Position numbers and translations under genes: made by a program. The notes under the pieces are model-generated. The model did not search any database. It saw nothing but the letters and a program-made list of their open reading frames with translations, and was not told the origin of the DNA. Positions 17,619 through 25,417 of a stretch of DNA of 64,000 nucleotides are shown here, piece after piece (position 1 is the stretch's first letter; every line of letters starts with the position of its first letter). The DNA is from Marinicellulosiphila megalodicopiae (lineage in GTDB: Bacteria > Pseudomonadota > Gammaproteobacteria > Pseudomonadales > Natronospirillaceae): contig NZ_AP023087.1 in the NCBI RefSeq assembly GCF_045862395.1, positions 2,728,001 through 2,792,000 of the forward strand, written 5' to 3'.

Positions 17619-18914
17619 TTGGACGAGTTGCCCATCTCAATAGATGCAATTTTGTGGATTGTATTAGTCATTTTAATTTTATGCTCAGCATTTTTCTCTA
17701 GCTCTGAAACGGCTATGATGTCCCTTAATCGTTATCGATTAAAAAACCTTGTTAAAAAAGGACAAAAATCTGCAGTTAACGCCAACAAACTACTTAAACG
17801 CCCAGAAAGCCTCATTAGCGTTATATTGATCGGGAACAATCTAGTTAATATTGCCGCAGCATCCATTGCCAGCGTACTTGCTACCCGCCTGTTACCTGAA
17901 AATGAAAATTTAGCCCTCATTTTATCAACCATATTACTGACAATTGCCGTATTAGTTTTTGCCGAGGTTACTCCAAAAACCATTGCACAAAAATTCCCAG
18001 AACGAATTGCATTTCCTGCTTCATACTTACTTAAACCATTATTTACCGTTTTTGCTCCACTTGTGTGGGTAATGAATCATCTAGTTGGTTCATTATTATG
18101 GATTCTTAGAATTGATACCAAAAGCGGATCATCTGACGCATTAAGCACCGAAGAGCTTAAAACCATAGTGACCGAATCAGGCGAAGTCATTCAAACACAA
18201 CGACAAGACATGTTACTAGGGGTTTTAGATCTAGATAATGTCAGCGTTTCAGACATCATGGTACCTAGAAACGAAGTGGTTGGATTAGATTTAGATGACG
18301 ATATCGAATCACTTGCAGAACAAATTAAATTATCTCACTTTACTCGACTCCCTGTTTATAAAGGAGACCTTGATAAGGTAATTGGTATGCTGCACTTACG
18401 CGATGCTAATGACTTTTTGTTTTCAGAAAATCCATCCAAAGTAATGCTTAAAAAAGCAACCATAGATAATTATTTCGTCCCAGAAAACACACCACTTCAC
18501 ACCCAACTAATCAATTTCCAAAAAGAAAAACGCCGCATGGGATTAGTGGTTGACGAATACGGCGACGTCCAAGGCCTGGTGACACTTGAAGATTTACTTG
18601 AAGAGATCGTTGGGGATTTTACCCGTGATATTTTATTTAACTCTAAAGATTTACACGAGCAAAATGACGGATCCTACGTAGCTGAAGGCAGCACAAGTAT
18701 TCGAGATATCAATAAAACCCTGAACTGGAAACTCCCTACAGAAGGCGCAAAAACCATAAATGGTTTGATTGTCGAGCAACTCGAAAGCATACCAGACTCA
18801 AATATGAGTATCATCGTCGGGGATTACGTCATTGAAATATTACAAATTAAAGATAAAAAAGTCATGACCGCCCAACTTTCAAACAAGAAAAAACAAAAGC
18901 AATTAGATTTATAG
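17619..18914 (+). CDS. CorC/HlyC-family membrane CBS-domain protein (CNNM type, YfjD/CorB-like)
   Basis: A 431-residue protein: N-terminal CNNM transmembrane domain with three or four segments and the conserved FFSSSETAMMSLNRYRLK motif, then a pair of CBS domains (VSDIMVPRNEV... and the second ending VVDEYGDVQGLVTLEDLLEE), then the small CorC_HlyC transporter-associated domain (SIRDINKTLNW). Relatives are implicated in magnesium or cobalt handling. The start is TTG at 17619, supported by CAGGAG eight bases upstream and by the absence of a better start. It lies 57 bases after ypjD and 7 bases before a TrmJ gene, so probably one operon. Confidence 0.88.
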   Translation: MDELPISIDAILWIVLVILILCSAFFSSSETAMMSLNRYRLKNLVKKGQKSAVNANKLLKRPESLISVILIGNNLVNIAAASIASVLATRLLPENENLALILSTILLTIAVLVFAEVTPKTIAQKFPERIAFPASYLLKPLFTVFAPLVWVMNHLVGSLLWILRIDTKSGSSDALSTEELKTIVTESGEVIQTQRQDMLLGVLDLDNVSVSDIMVPRNEVVGLDLDDDIESLAEQIKLSHFTRLPVYKGDLDKVIGMLHLRDANDFLFSENPSKVMLKKATIDNYFVPENTPLHTQLINFQKEKRRMGLVVDEYGDVQGLVTLEDLLEEIVGDFTRDILFNSKDLHEQNDGSYVAEGSTSIRDINKTLNWKLPTEGAKTINGLIVEQLESIPDSNMSIIVGDYVIEILQIKDKKVMTAQLSNKKKQKQLDL

Positions 18915-18921
18915 GCCCATT

Positions 18922-19620
18922 TTGCACAATATTAAAATCGTTTTGATTCAAACATTTCATCCTGGCAATATTGGCGCAGCTGCCCGCGCCATGAAAAACA
19001 TGGGGTTATCCAACCTTGTACTGGTCAATCCTGTTGATTTTCCTAGTGACGAAGCCACTAGCCGAGCTGGACAAGCAACGGACGTATTAGAAAATGCAAC
19101 CGTAGTGAGTTCACTTGAAGAAGCCGTTCAAGACTGCCAATTAGTAATTGGTACTAGCGCACGTGATCGCACAATCACACTACCCGCATTAACATCGCAA
19201 CAATGCGGTGAAAAGTTAGTGGCAGAGCAGCAATCTGGTAAAGTAGCCGTTATTTTTGGCCGCGAAAGAATGGGGCTACATAACAGCGATTTAAAACAGT
19301 GCCACTTTCAACTTAATATTGATGCCAACCCAGAATACCCAGTATTAAATATTTCACAAGCCATACAAATTGTATGCTACGAAGTATTTAAAGCGGGACA
19401 AAAACAATACGAACCTCAAATCGAAGCTTATCCATTAAATGATGATTTGAACCGTTTTTACGATCATTTAGAATCAAGCTTAACAGGGAGTGGATTTATA
19501 AAACCAAGTCACCCTGGACAAGCAATCGAACACTTAAGAGCACTATTTAAACGCGCACGACCAACAAGTAAAGAGCTACAAATTCTACGCGGCATGCTTT
19601 CCAGCTTTGATAAAGAGTAA
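18922..19620 (+). CDS. TrmJ-family SPOUT RNA methyltransferase (copy 1)
   Basis: A 232-residue SPOUT (trefoil-knot) methyltransferase. The N-terminal QTFHPGNIGAAARAMKNMG and the knot region VAVIFGRERMGLHNSDL and YPVLNISQAIQIVCYE are the AdoMet-binding signatures of TrmJ, which 2'-O-methylates nucleotide 32 of tRNAs. The C-terminal extension ends RGMLSSFDKE as in TrmJ. The start is probably the TTG at 18922 with TAGG a few bases upstream. A second homologue lies at 38.1-38.8 kb next to suhB, the position of canonical trmJ in pseudomonads, so this copy may have another RNA target. Confidence 0.83.
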   Translation: MHNIKIVLIQTFHPGNIGAAARAMKNMGLSNLVLVNPVDFPSDEATSRAGQATDVLENATVVSSLEEAVQDCQLVIGTSARDRTITLPALTSQQCGEKLVAEQQSGKVAVIFGRERMGLHNSDLKQCHFQLNIDANPEYPVLNISQAIQIVCYEVFKAGQKQYEPQIEAYPLNDDLNRFYDHLESSLTGSGFIKPSHPGQAIEHLRALFKRARPTSKELQILRGMLSSFDKE

Positions 19621-20008
19621 CAAATAGCCTGATTGTTTTTTACAAAACCTATAAATAATCAGGTATTTTCCTTCCCAAGAAAACAATTCAAATTAACTTC
19701 GCATAACTTGTGAGGCATAAACACCATTTTAGCCCGCATTTCATAATAGTTACTGGCATCATTTCAAAAATTGATTTCAACTTGATATACCTTCTTAAAC
19801 ATCTAAGAAATATAGCAAATAATCACAAAAAGAATCCTACAGAATTAAGCATCTTTTATTGATTGAATAACTCACTATTACCCTTGTAACAACAAAGCTG
19901 TAAGATAATCTAATAATCAGACCCCATTCAATGAAAATCAAATAAAGACCAAATAAAAAAGTCATCCATTGATGGCTTTTTGAATCCCTAAAAACGTGAG
20001 CATTTTTT
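19621..20008. other. Intergenic region between trmJ copy 1 and the OmpR-type operon
   Basis: About 390 bases, AT-rich, with no open frame of note. The only structured element is the terminator-like hairpin at its right end. GTGAG about 8 bases before the ATG at 20009 serves as ribosome-binding site. No clear promoter consensus was found. Confidence 0.5.
19956..19981 (+). terminator. Terminator-like hairpin just ahead of the response regulator
   Basis: AAAAAGTCATC, CATT loop, GATGGCTTTTT: an 11-bp stem with one G-T wobble and a T-run. It ends 27 bases before the response regulator ATG. It could end the trmJ transcript from 330 bases away or act as an attenuator for the two-component operon. 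Confidence 0.65.
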
Positions 20009-20740
20009 ATGAGCTACAAAGTATTAGCTGTGGAAGACCAAACTGAAATTGCAAAATTAATACAAATCAATTTACAGCAAATGGATATTCAATGTGACAT
20101 AGAACATGATGGCCAGCAAGCATTAGAGCGCGCATTAAACAATCATTACGATGTCGTCATTTTAGATGTCATGCTTCCAAGCTTATCCGGACTTGAAATC
20201 TGCAAAGCACTGCGAAAAAAAAACCCAAAACAATCGATCATCATGCTTACCTCGAAAAATTCAGAATTAGACCGCGTTCTGGGTTTGGAATTAGGCGCCG
20301 ATGATTATATGACCAAACCCTTTAGTATTTTAGAATTACAAGCCAGAATCAAAAGCCAATTACGCAAAGTTGAAATTTTAAATCAATCCACACAATCTCT
20401 ACCTATTAACTCATCCGATGAAGTTTTAACCTTTCAAGACATTACAATTAATTTAAAAACCCACCAGGTTATAAGACAGCAACAACCACAAAATCAGATT
20501 ATCGAACTAACAAGCTTGGAATTTGACTTATTATTGTTTTTAGCAAAATCAACTGGCGAAGTTTTTTCCCGAACACAATTACTTGATAAGGTATGGGGTT
20601 ATCAACATGCAGGCTATGAACACACTGTAAATTCTCACATCAATCGATTACGAAACAAAATAGAACCTAACGCAAAAGAACCAAAATACATTCATACGGT
20701 TTGGGGTGTTGGTTATAAATTTGAAATCAAGGATCAATAA
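20009..20740 (+). CDS. OmpR/PhoB-type response regulator
   Basis: A 243-residue regulator. Receiver domain at residues 1-~118 has Asp53 in VVILDVMLPSLSG as phosphorylation site, and the Thr and Lys switch residues (MLTSKNS, DDYMTKPF). The C-terminal winged-helix DNA-binding domain spans ~140-240 (LTSLEFDLLLFLAKS, VWGYQHAGYEHTVNSHINRLR, WGVGYKFE). It overlaps the kinase start by one base (TAATG), so the pair is co-translated. Targets are unknown; the DNA-binding domain is most like general envelope or phosphate/cell-wall regulators, but I cannot assign one. Confidence 0.9.
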   Translation: MSYKVLAVEDQTEIAKLIQINLQQMDIQCDIEHDGQQALERALNNHYDVVILDVMLPSLSGLEICKALRKKNPKQSIIMLTSKNSELDRVLGLELGADDYMTKPFSILELQARIKSQLRKVEILNQSTQSLPINSSDEVLTFQDITINLKTHQVIRQQQPQNQIIELTSLEFDLLLFLAKSTGEVFSRTQLLDKVWGYQHAGYEHTVNSHINRLRNKIEPNAKEPKYIHTVWGVGYKFEIKDQ

Positions 20741-22218
20741 TGAATATTCATTTTAAACTGTCTTTATATCAACGTTTAGCGATATCTCTAACCATAATGG
20801 TAATCATTTTATTAAGTGTCTTATTATATGCTACCAACTCAATTGAACAGCAAACTAAACTTAAAGCTGAACAAAATTTGCATTCACAACTTGCTCATCA
20901 TTTAGTTGATGACAACCAATATTTAAGCGATGGAAAATTTGATTACGAAACATTAAAGAATTTATTTCACACCCAAATGTTATTAGGCCCTGCTTTTGAA
21001 TTTTATTTTCTAGACCCTCAAGGAAAAATTTTAAGTTACGCTGTACCTAAGGACTCAGTATTATTAGATCACATCAATATCGACCCATTACTAGAATCCC
21101 TTAATCAAGACCCGATTTTTCCAATATTCGCTCAAGATCCTCGCTCATTAAATGGCGAAAAAATATTTTCTGCTGCCCCTATTTATAAAAACAAGGCATT
21201 ACTTGGATATTTATACATCATAATAGGTGGCCAACAATATGACACTTCTTATTCAATTTTTAGCGAACAAGGAGAATTCTCAAGAGAATTATTTTTACTA
21301 GTGACTGTTATTATTTCCCTTTTAATATTTTTATTAGTATTGTTTTATTTTTTCACCCACCCGCTGAACAAACTTAAAAAATACGCAGATCAAATTTGGT
21401 TAGACCAATCAGACTTTGACAAACAAACCCAACAAAACTGGCCAAACAGTCATAACGAAATCCATCAATTGGGTCGCAGCGTGAACGAAATGACCAGAAG
21501 ACTTCAAAAACAATACACACAACTTCAACAATTAGACACTCAAAGAAAAGGGTTGTTAGCGGATTTATCCCACGATTTAAGAACTCCACTTGCCTCATTG
21601 ACAGGTTATCTAGAGACATTAAACATCCAAGAAGACTTAAGTGAAGAACAAAAAAAACAATTTATAGATGTTGCAATGAAAAATGCGAAACAATTAACCA
21701 CCTTAATTGATCAATTATTTGAACTTGCTTATTTAGAAGGAGGACAGGTAAAACTACACAAAGAACACATCAATTTGTCTGAATTTTTAGGAGATATTAT
21801 TGCTAAATTTCAATTACAACTTAATGAAAAAAACATTCAACTTAATTTTGATGCAGACGACCACCACCTTATTATATTTACAGACATCGAAAAATTTGAA
21901 CGCATCATCAGCAATATTGTAGATAATGCAATCAGGCACAGCAAACACGATGACAGCATCACCGTATCATTTTCTCAACACAAACATCAGTGCATCATTA
22001 AAATCAAAGACACTGGTGTCGGCATTGCAAGCGAAGAATTAAGCTACATTTTTGATGCACGTTACCAAGCCAGCAACAGTCAAAACAAAGCCAATAAGAA
22101 TGTAGGCCTTGGTCTTGCCATTACAAAAAATTTAGCTGCATTACTAGAAGGTACTATTCAGGTAAAAAGTGAATTAGGTAAAGGCACTGAATTTAGTTTT
22201 ACTCTGCCGACCAATTAA
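20740..22218 (+). CDS. Sensor histidine kinase, EnvZ/PhoR class
   Basis: A 492-residue membrane kinase. TM1 at ~11-31, a ~155-residue periplasmic sensor domain, TM2 at ~186-208, HAMP (FFTHPLNKLKKYADQI), a HisKA domain with His278 in LSHDLRTPLASLTG, and an HATPase_c domain with N-box (NIVDNAIRHS), G1 (DTGVGI) and G2 (NVGLGLAITKNLA). It forms an operon with the preceding OmpR-type regulator. The periplasmic domain (LGPAFEFYFLDPQGKILSY) reads like a PAS/dCache-type fold, but the ligand is unknown. Confidence 0.9.
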   Translation: MNIHFKLSLYQRLAISLTIMVIILLSVLLYATNSIEQQTKLKAEQNLHSQLAHHLVDDNQYLSDGKFDYETLKNLFHTQMLLGPAFEFYFLDPQGKILSYAVPKDSVLLDHINIDPLLESLNQDPIFPIFAQDPRSLNGEKIFSAAPIYKNKALLGYLYIIIGGQQYDTSYSIFSEQGEFSRELFLLVTVIISLLIFLLVLFYFFTHPLNKLKKYADQIWLDQSDFDKQTQQNWPNSHNEIHQLGRSVNEMTRRLQKQYTQLQQLDTQRKGLLADLSHDLRTPLASLTGYLETLNIQEDLSEEQKKQFIDVAMKNAKQLTTLIDQLFELAYLEGGQVKLHKEHINLSEFLGDIIAKFQLQLNEKNIQLNFDADDHHLIIFTDIEKFERIISNIVDNAIRHSKHDDSITVSFSQHKHQCIIKIKDTGVGIASEELSYIFDARYQASNSQNKANKNVGLGLAITKNLAALLEGTIQVKSELGKGTEFSFTLPTN

Positions 22219-22400
22219 ACATACATTTAAAAAACCAAAATAATAGTTACTTGGTTATTGTATTTATCAATTCGCCTGCACTTACAACCTAAAATGACCT
22301 ACACCCTTTTAAGAATGGTTTTTTACGCTTTGAGAACTGCACTGCAAACCACATATTCATCGGCATACACTTAAATGATTAAAAGCTCCATAACCAATTC

Positions 22401-22415
22401 TGTAATAAAATTACG
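22401..22415. promoter_or_regulatory. Candidate HexR operator
   Basis: TGTAATAAAATTACG matches the palindromic HexR consensus TGTAATWWWATTACA at 14 of 15 positions. HexR is a sugar-phosphate-responsive regulator of central carbon genes in gammaproteobacteria, and gapA and pyk are known HexR targets in Shewanella. The site lies about 160 bases before the gapA start. HexR itself is not in this window. Confidence 0.6.
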
Positions 22416-22424
22416 TAATTTTAT
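22405..22424. repeat. 20-bp perfect palindrome overlapping the HexR-like site
   Basis: ATAAAATTACGTAATTTTAT reads the same on both strands. It shares 11 bases with the HexR-like site and may represent an overlapping second binding register. Confidence 0.6.
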
Positions 22425-22577
22425 GCACAAATGTGAATTAGTAGATTTTTCAGGCAAATTACTGTATAAATATGCCCAAAATTAAACAGTCAAAGAGTGA
22501 AACCGTAAGAAAGTTACACGTTGACTACATAAACCGACGGCCCTTGGGCTGTTTGAATAACAAAATGGGAACTATCC

Positions 22578-23606
22578 ATGTCTAAAATTAAAGTTGCAAT
22601 TAATGGTTATGGCCGTATCGGTCGTAACGTTCTTAAAGCATTGTACGAAGCAAATGAAGCGGGTAAAGGCTACCCAATCGAAATCGTTGCTATCAACGAT
22701 TTAGGTGATTCTAAAATCAACGCTCATTTAACTAAATATGATACAGCTCACGGTCGTTTCCCGTTCTCTGTAGATTTTGATGAAAAATCTTTAACAGTTA
22801 ATGGCGATGTTATCAAAACTTTCTCTGAGCGTAACCCAGCTGACCTTCCTTGGGGTGAGTTAGACGTAGACGTAGTATACGAATGTACTGGTTTCTTCGC
22901 GACTAAAGATAAAGCACAAGCTCACATCGATGCTGGCGCTAAAAAAGTAATCATCTCTGCTCCTGCTGGAACTGAAGTTGATGCGACCATCGTTTACGGT
23001 GTTAACCAAAACGAATTAACATCTGCAATGACTGTTATTTCAAACGCTTCTTGTACTACTAACTGTTTAGCACCTATCGCTAAGCCGTTAAACGACGCGT
23101 TAGGCATCAAATCTGGTTTGATGACTACTATTCACGCTTACACTAACGATCAAAAATTGTCTGATGTTTATCACACAGATTTATATCGTGCACGTGCTGC
23201 AGCAATGAACATGATCCCAACAGCTACTGGCGCTGCTAAAGCAGTGGGTCTTGTTGTTCCTGAGTTGGCTGGTAAAGTTGACGGTATGGCTGTTCGTGTT
23301 CCTACGATCAACGTATCTTTAGTAGATTTAACGTTTGAATCTGCTACACCTACTACTGCTGAAGCGGTAAACCAAATCATCGCTGACGCAATTGCTGCTG
23401 ACTCGGTATTGGCTGAAGTATTAGCAATCAACACTGAATCTTTAGTATCTTGTGATTTCAACCACAATGCATACACTTCAAACTTTGATGCTACTCAAAC
23501 TCGCGTAATCGGTAACTTAGTTAAAGTTATGTCTTGGTACGATAACGAGTGGGGCTTCTCAAACCGTATGTTAGATAACACGGTTGCATTAATGAACGCT
23601 AAGTAA
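22578..23606 (+). CDS. gapA: Glyceraldehyde-3-phosphate dehydrogenase, type I
   Basis: A 342-residue glycolytic enzyme converting glyceraldehyde-3-phosphate, phosphate and NAD+ to 1,3-bisphosphoglycerate. It shows the N-terminal Rossmann motif NGYGRIGRNVLKA, the catalytic Cys159 in SNASCTTNC, the HAYTNDQ His region and the C-terminal WYDNEWGFSNRM. Short insertions near residue 25 (ANEAGKGYP) make it slightly longer than E. coli GapA and reminiscent of Epd-like members, so erythrose-4-phosphate dehydrogenase activity is the main alternative; the placement before pyk favours GAPDH. Codon use looks highly expressed. Confidence 0.93.
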   Translation: MSKIKVAINGYGRIGRNVLKALYEANEAGKGYPIEIVAINDLGDSKINAHLTKYDTAHGRFPFSVDFDEKSLTVNGDVIKTFSERNPADLPWGELDVDVVYECTGFFATKDKAQAHIDAGAKKVIISAPAGTEVDATIVYGVNQNELTSAMTVISNASCTTNCLAPIAKPLNDALGIKSGLMTTIHAYTNDQKLSDVYHTDLYRARAAAMNMIPTATGAAKAVGLVVPELAGKVDGMAVRVPTINVSLVDLTFESATPTTAEAVNQIIADAIAADSVLAEVLAINTESLVSCDFNHNAYTSNFDATQTRVIGNLVKVMSWYDNEWGFSNRMLDNTVALMNAK

Positions 23607-23619
23607 TTAGCATTCATCG

Positions 23620-23647
23620 AAAAGCCCGGCTAAGCTGGGCTTTTTTT
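23620..23647 (+). terminator. Terminator after gapA
   Basis: AAAGCCCGGC, TAA loop, GCTGGGCTTTTTTT with one wobble pair; 14 bases past the gapA stop. It makes gapA at least partly monocistronic. Confidence 0.88.
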
Positions 23648-23676
23648 GTTTTTACTCAAACAAGAATATGTGAATT

Positions 23677-25119
23677 ATGCTAAGACGTACTAAAATCATT
23701 GCCACGCTAGGCCCATCAACGGATTCTCTTGAAAAAGTGCATGCGATCATTGAAGCTGGCGCCAATATTGTACGACTTAATTTTGCTCACTGCAGCGCTG
23801 AAGAACATAAACAGCGTGCACTTTGGGTTCGTGAAGCGGCTAAATCCCTAGGTAAATTTATTGCCATTTTGGGCGATCTACAAGGCCCTATTATTCGCAT
23901 TGGCGAATTAACACACCCTATTCAATTACAGTCAAACCAAACCTATACCCTAAATTGTTCTGACCAATCCTTTATTGGCGATGACCAACGTGCTTGGGTA
24001 AATTTTGCAGATCTTAATCAAAATGCAAAAATAGGTGACGTCTTCTTTTTAGATGATGGCAAGGTTCAACTTTCTGTTATTGATATAAACAACCAAGATT
24101 TAATTTGTAATGTTGACCAAGCCGGTATTGTTTCAACCAATAACAGCATCAATAAATTTGGTGGTGGCCTTAGTGCTAACTGCATTACAAAACTAGACGA
24201 ACAAAACCTTCTACTTGCAAATGAAATTGGCTGCGATTACGTATCCGTTTCGTTTGTTAAACATGCAGAAGACATTATATCGGCCCGTTTTTTATTAGAA
24301 AAAATTGGATCAAATGCCGAAATCGTTGCCAAAATTGAACGCGCCGAGGCGGTTCAAGACAGCGAAACACTTGATGATATTATTTTAGCCAGCGACGCAG
24401 TGATGATTGCGCGTGGCAATTTAGGCATTGAGATTGGACACGCTGAATTAATTGGCGTGCAAAAGCACATTATTGAACGCGCAAGACAACTGGACCGCGT
24501 CGTGATTACTGCCACACAAATGATGGAATCGATGATTGAAAATCCATTTCCGACACGCGCCGAAGTATTTGATGTGGCTAACGCAGTATTAGATGGCACC
24601 GATTGTGTCATGCTAAATGCAGAAACCGCCATTGGCCAGTTTCCTATTGAAACATTAGTAGCGGTCAATGAAGCTTGCGAAGGGGCCGAACGACAAAAAA
24701 AAGCAACCACGTCAACGCATCGTATTGATCGTGAATTTACCCAAATTGACGAAGCGATTGCCATGAGTGTGATGTACGCGGCCAATCATTTAAAAGGTGT
24801 AAAAGCCATTATAAGCCTGACTGAATCTGGATCCACACCATTATGGATGTCTAGAATTTCTTCAGGTTTACCTATTTATGCGCTATCTCGCCGCCAAGCA
24901 ACATTAAATCGTGTGGCGATATACCGTGGCGTTGAAGCGATTGAATTTGATGTAACAAAAGTAGCACCCAATCAATTAAATCGTTTTGCCGTCGAAGAAT
25001 TAAAACAACGCAATATCGTTACCGACGGAGATTTAGTTTTGATCTCTAAAGGCGATCATATGGGCATTCATGGTGGGACGAACTCAATTAAAATCGTCAG
25101 CTGTGGCAATATTTTATAA
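23677..25119 (+). CDS. pyk: Pyruvate kinase (PykA type)
   Basis: A 480-residue enzyme, the length of E. coli PykA, making pyruvate and ATP from phosphoenolpyruvate. Visible are the N-terminal RTKIIATLGPSTDS, the substrate-loop LGDLQGPIIRIGEL, the catalytic lysine in IVAKIERAEAV, the metal-binding MIARGNLGIEIG, and TATQMMESMIENPFPTRAE. The residue before IR in the GPxIR motif is Ile rather than the usual Lys or Glu. The N-terminal region has the normal B domain. It follows gapA by 70 bases with a terminator between them. The ribosome-binding site is weak. Confidence 0.95.
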   Translation: MLRRTKIIATLGPSTDSLEKVHAIIEAGANIVRLNFAHCSAEEHKQRALWVREAAKSLGKFIAILGDLQGPIIRIGELTHPIQLQSNQTYTLNCSDQSFIGDDQRAWVNFADLNQNAKIGDVFFLDDGKVQLSVIDINNQDLICNVDQAGIVSTNNSINKFGGGLSANCITKLDEQNLLLANEIGCDYVSVSFVKHAEDIISARFLLEKIGSNAEIVAKIERAEAVQDSETLDDIILASDAVMIARGNLGIEIGHAELIGVQKHIIERARQLDRVVITATQMMESMIENPFPTRAEVFDVANAVLDGTDCVMLNAETAIGQFPIETLVAVNEACEGAERQKKATTSTHRIDREFTQIDEAIAMSVMYAANHLKGVKAIISLTESGSTPLWMSRISSGLPIYALSRRQATLNRVAIYRGVEAIEFDVTKVAPNQLNRFAVEELKQRNIVTDGDLVLISKGDHMGIHGGTNSIKIVSCGNIL

Positions 25120-25175
25120 AGAACAACATGTATTCAGACTAACAAATTTGTCGCTAGACAAAGGTTATTAAGTCT

Positions 25176-25242
25176 TTGCAAAATCCATTTAACGCTGTCT
25201 TTTTACTTTAATAAACAGACAAAATTAAAAGACATTTTGCAA
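25176..25242. repeat. Nested inverted repeats between pyk and aceE
   Basis: Outer arms TTGCAAAAT / ATTTTGCAA (25176-25184, 25234-25242) enclose TGTCT / AGACA (25196-25200, 25217-25221). It lies upstream of the aceE -10 element. It could be a regulator site or the 3' structure of the pyk transcript; no T-run follows. Confidence 0.4.
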
Positions 25243-25336
25243 GATTTCACTACCCCACACACTGACGATATAAAATATTTGTTTTCTGAATAAGCAATTT
25301 AAGGTAAATTGTGCGGCTTTTTAACGTAACAATTTG

Positions 25337-25342
25337 TATAAT
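25337..25342 (+). promoter_or_regulatory. Probable -10 element of the aceEF promoter
   Basis: A consensus TATAAT lies about 75 bases before the aceE start; no good -35 hexamer is seen at 16-18 bases upstream, so activation by a regulator is possible. No PdhR-like palindrome was recognised. Confidence 0.4.
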
Positions 25343-25417
25343 ATTTGGCTTTCACTTACAAAGTGTGAGTTTTTTTCAACAATCAACCCCTTATCAAGGG
25401 TACGAGGCTTAACGGAT

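Larger units (their letters stand above)
22219..22577. other. Regulatory region upstream of gapA
   Basis: About 360 bases without a gene. It contains the HexR-like operator and larger palindrome listed separately. A TATAAA at about 22460-22465 could be a -10 element, but no convincing -35 accompanies it. A GGGAAC ribosome-binding site precedes the gapA ATG. Confidence 0.5.
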
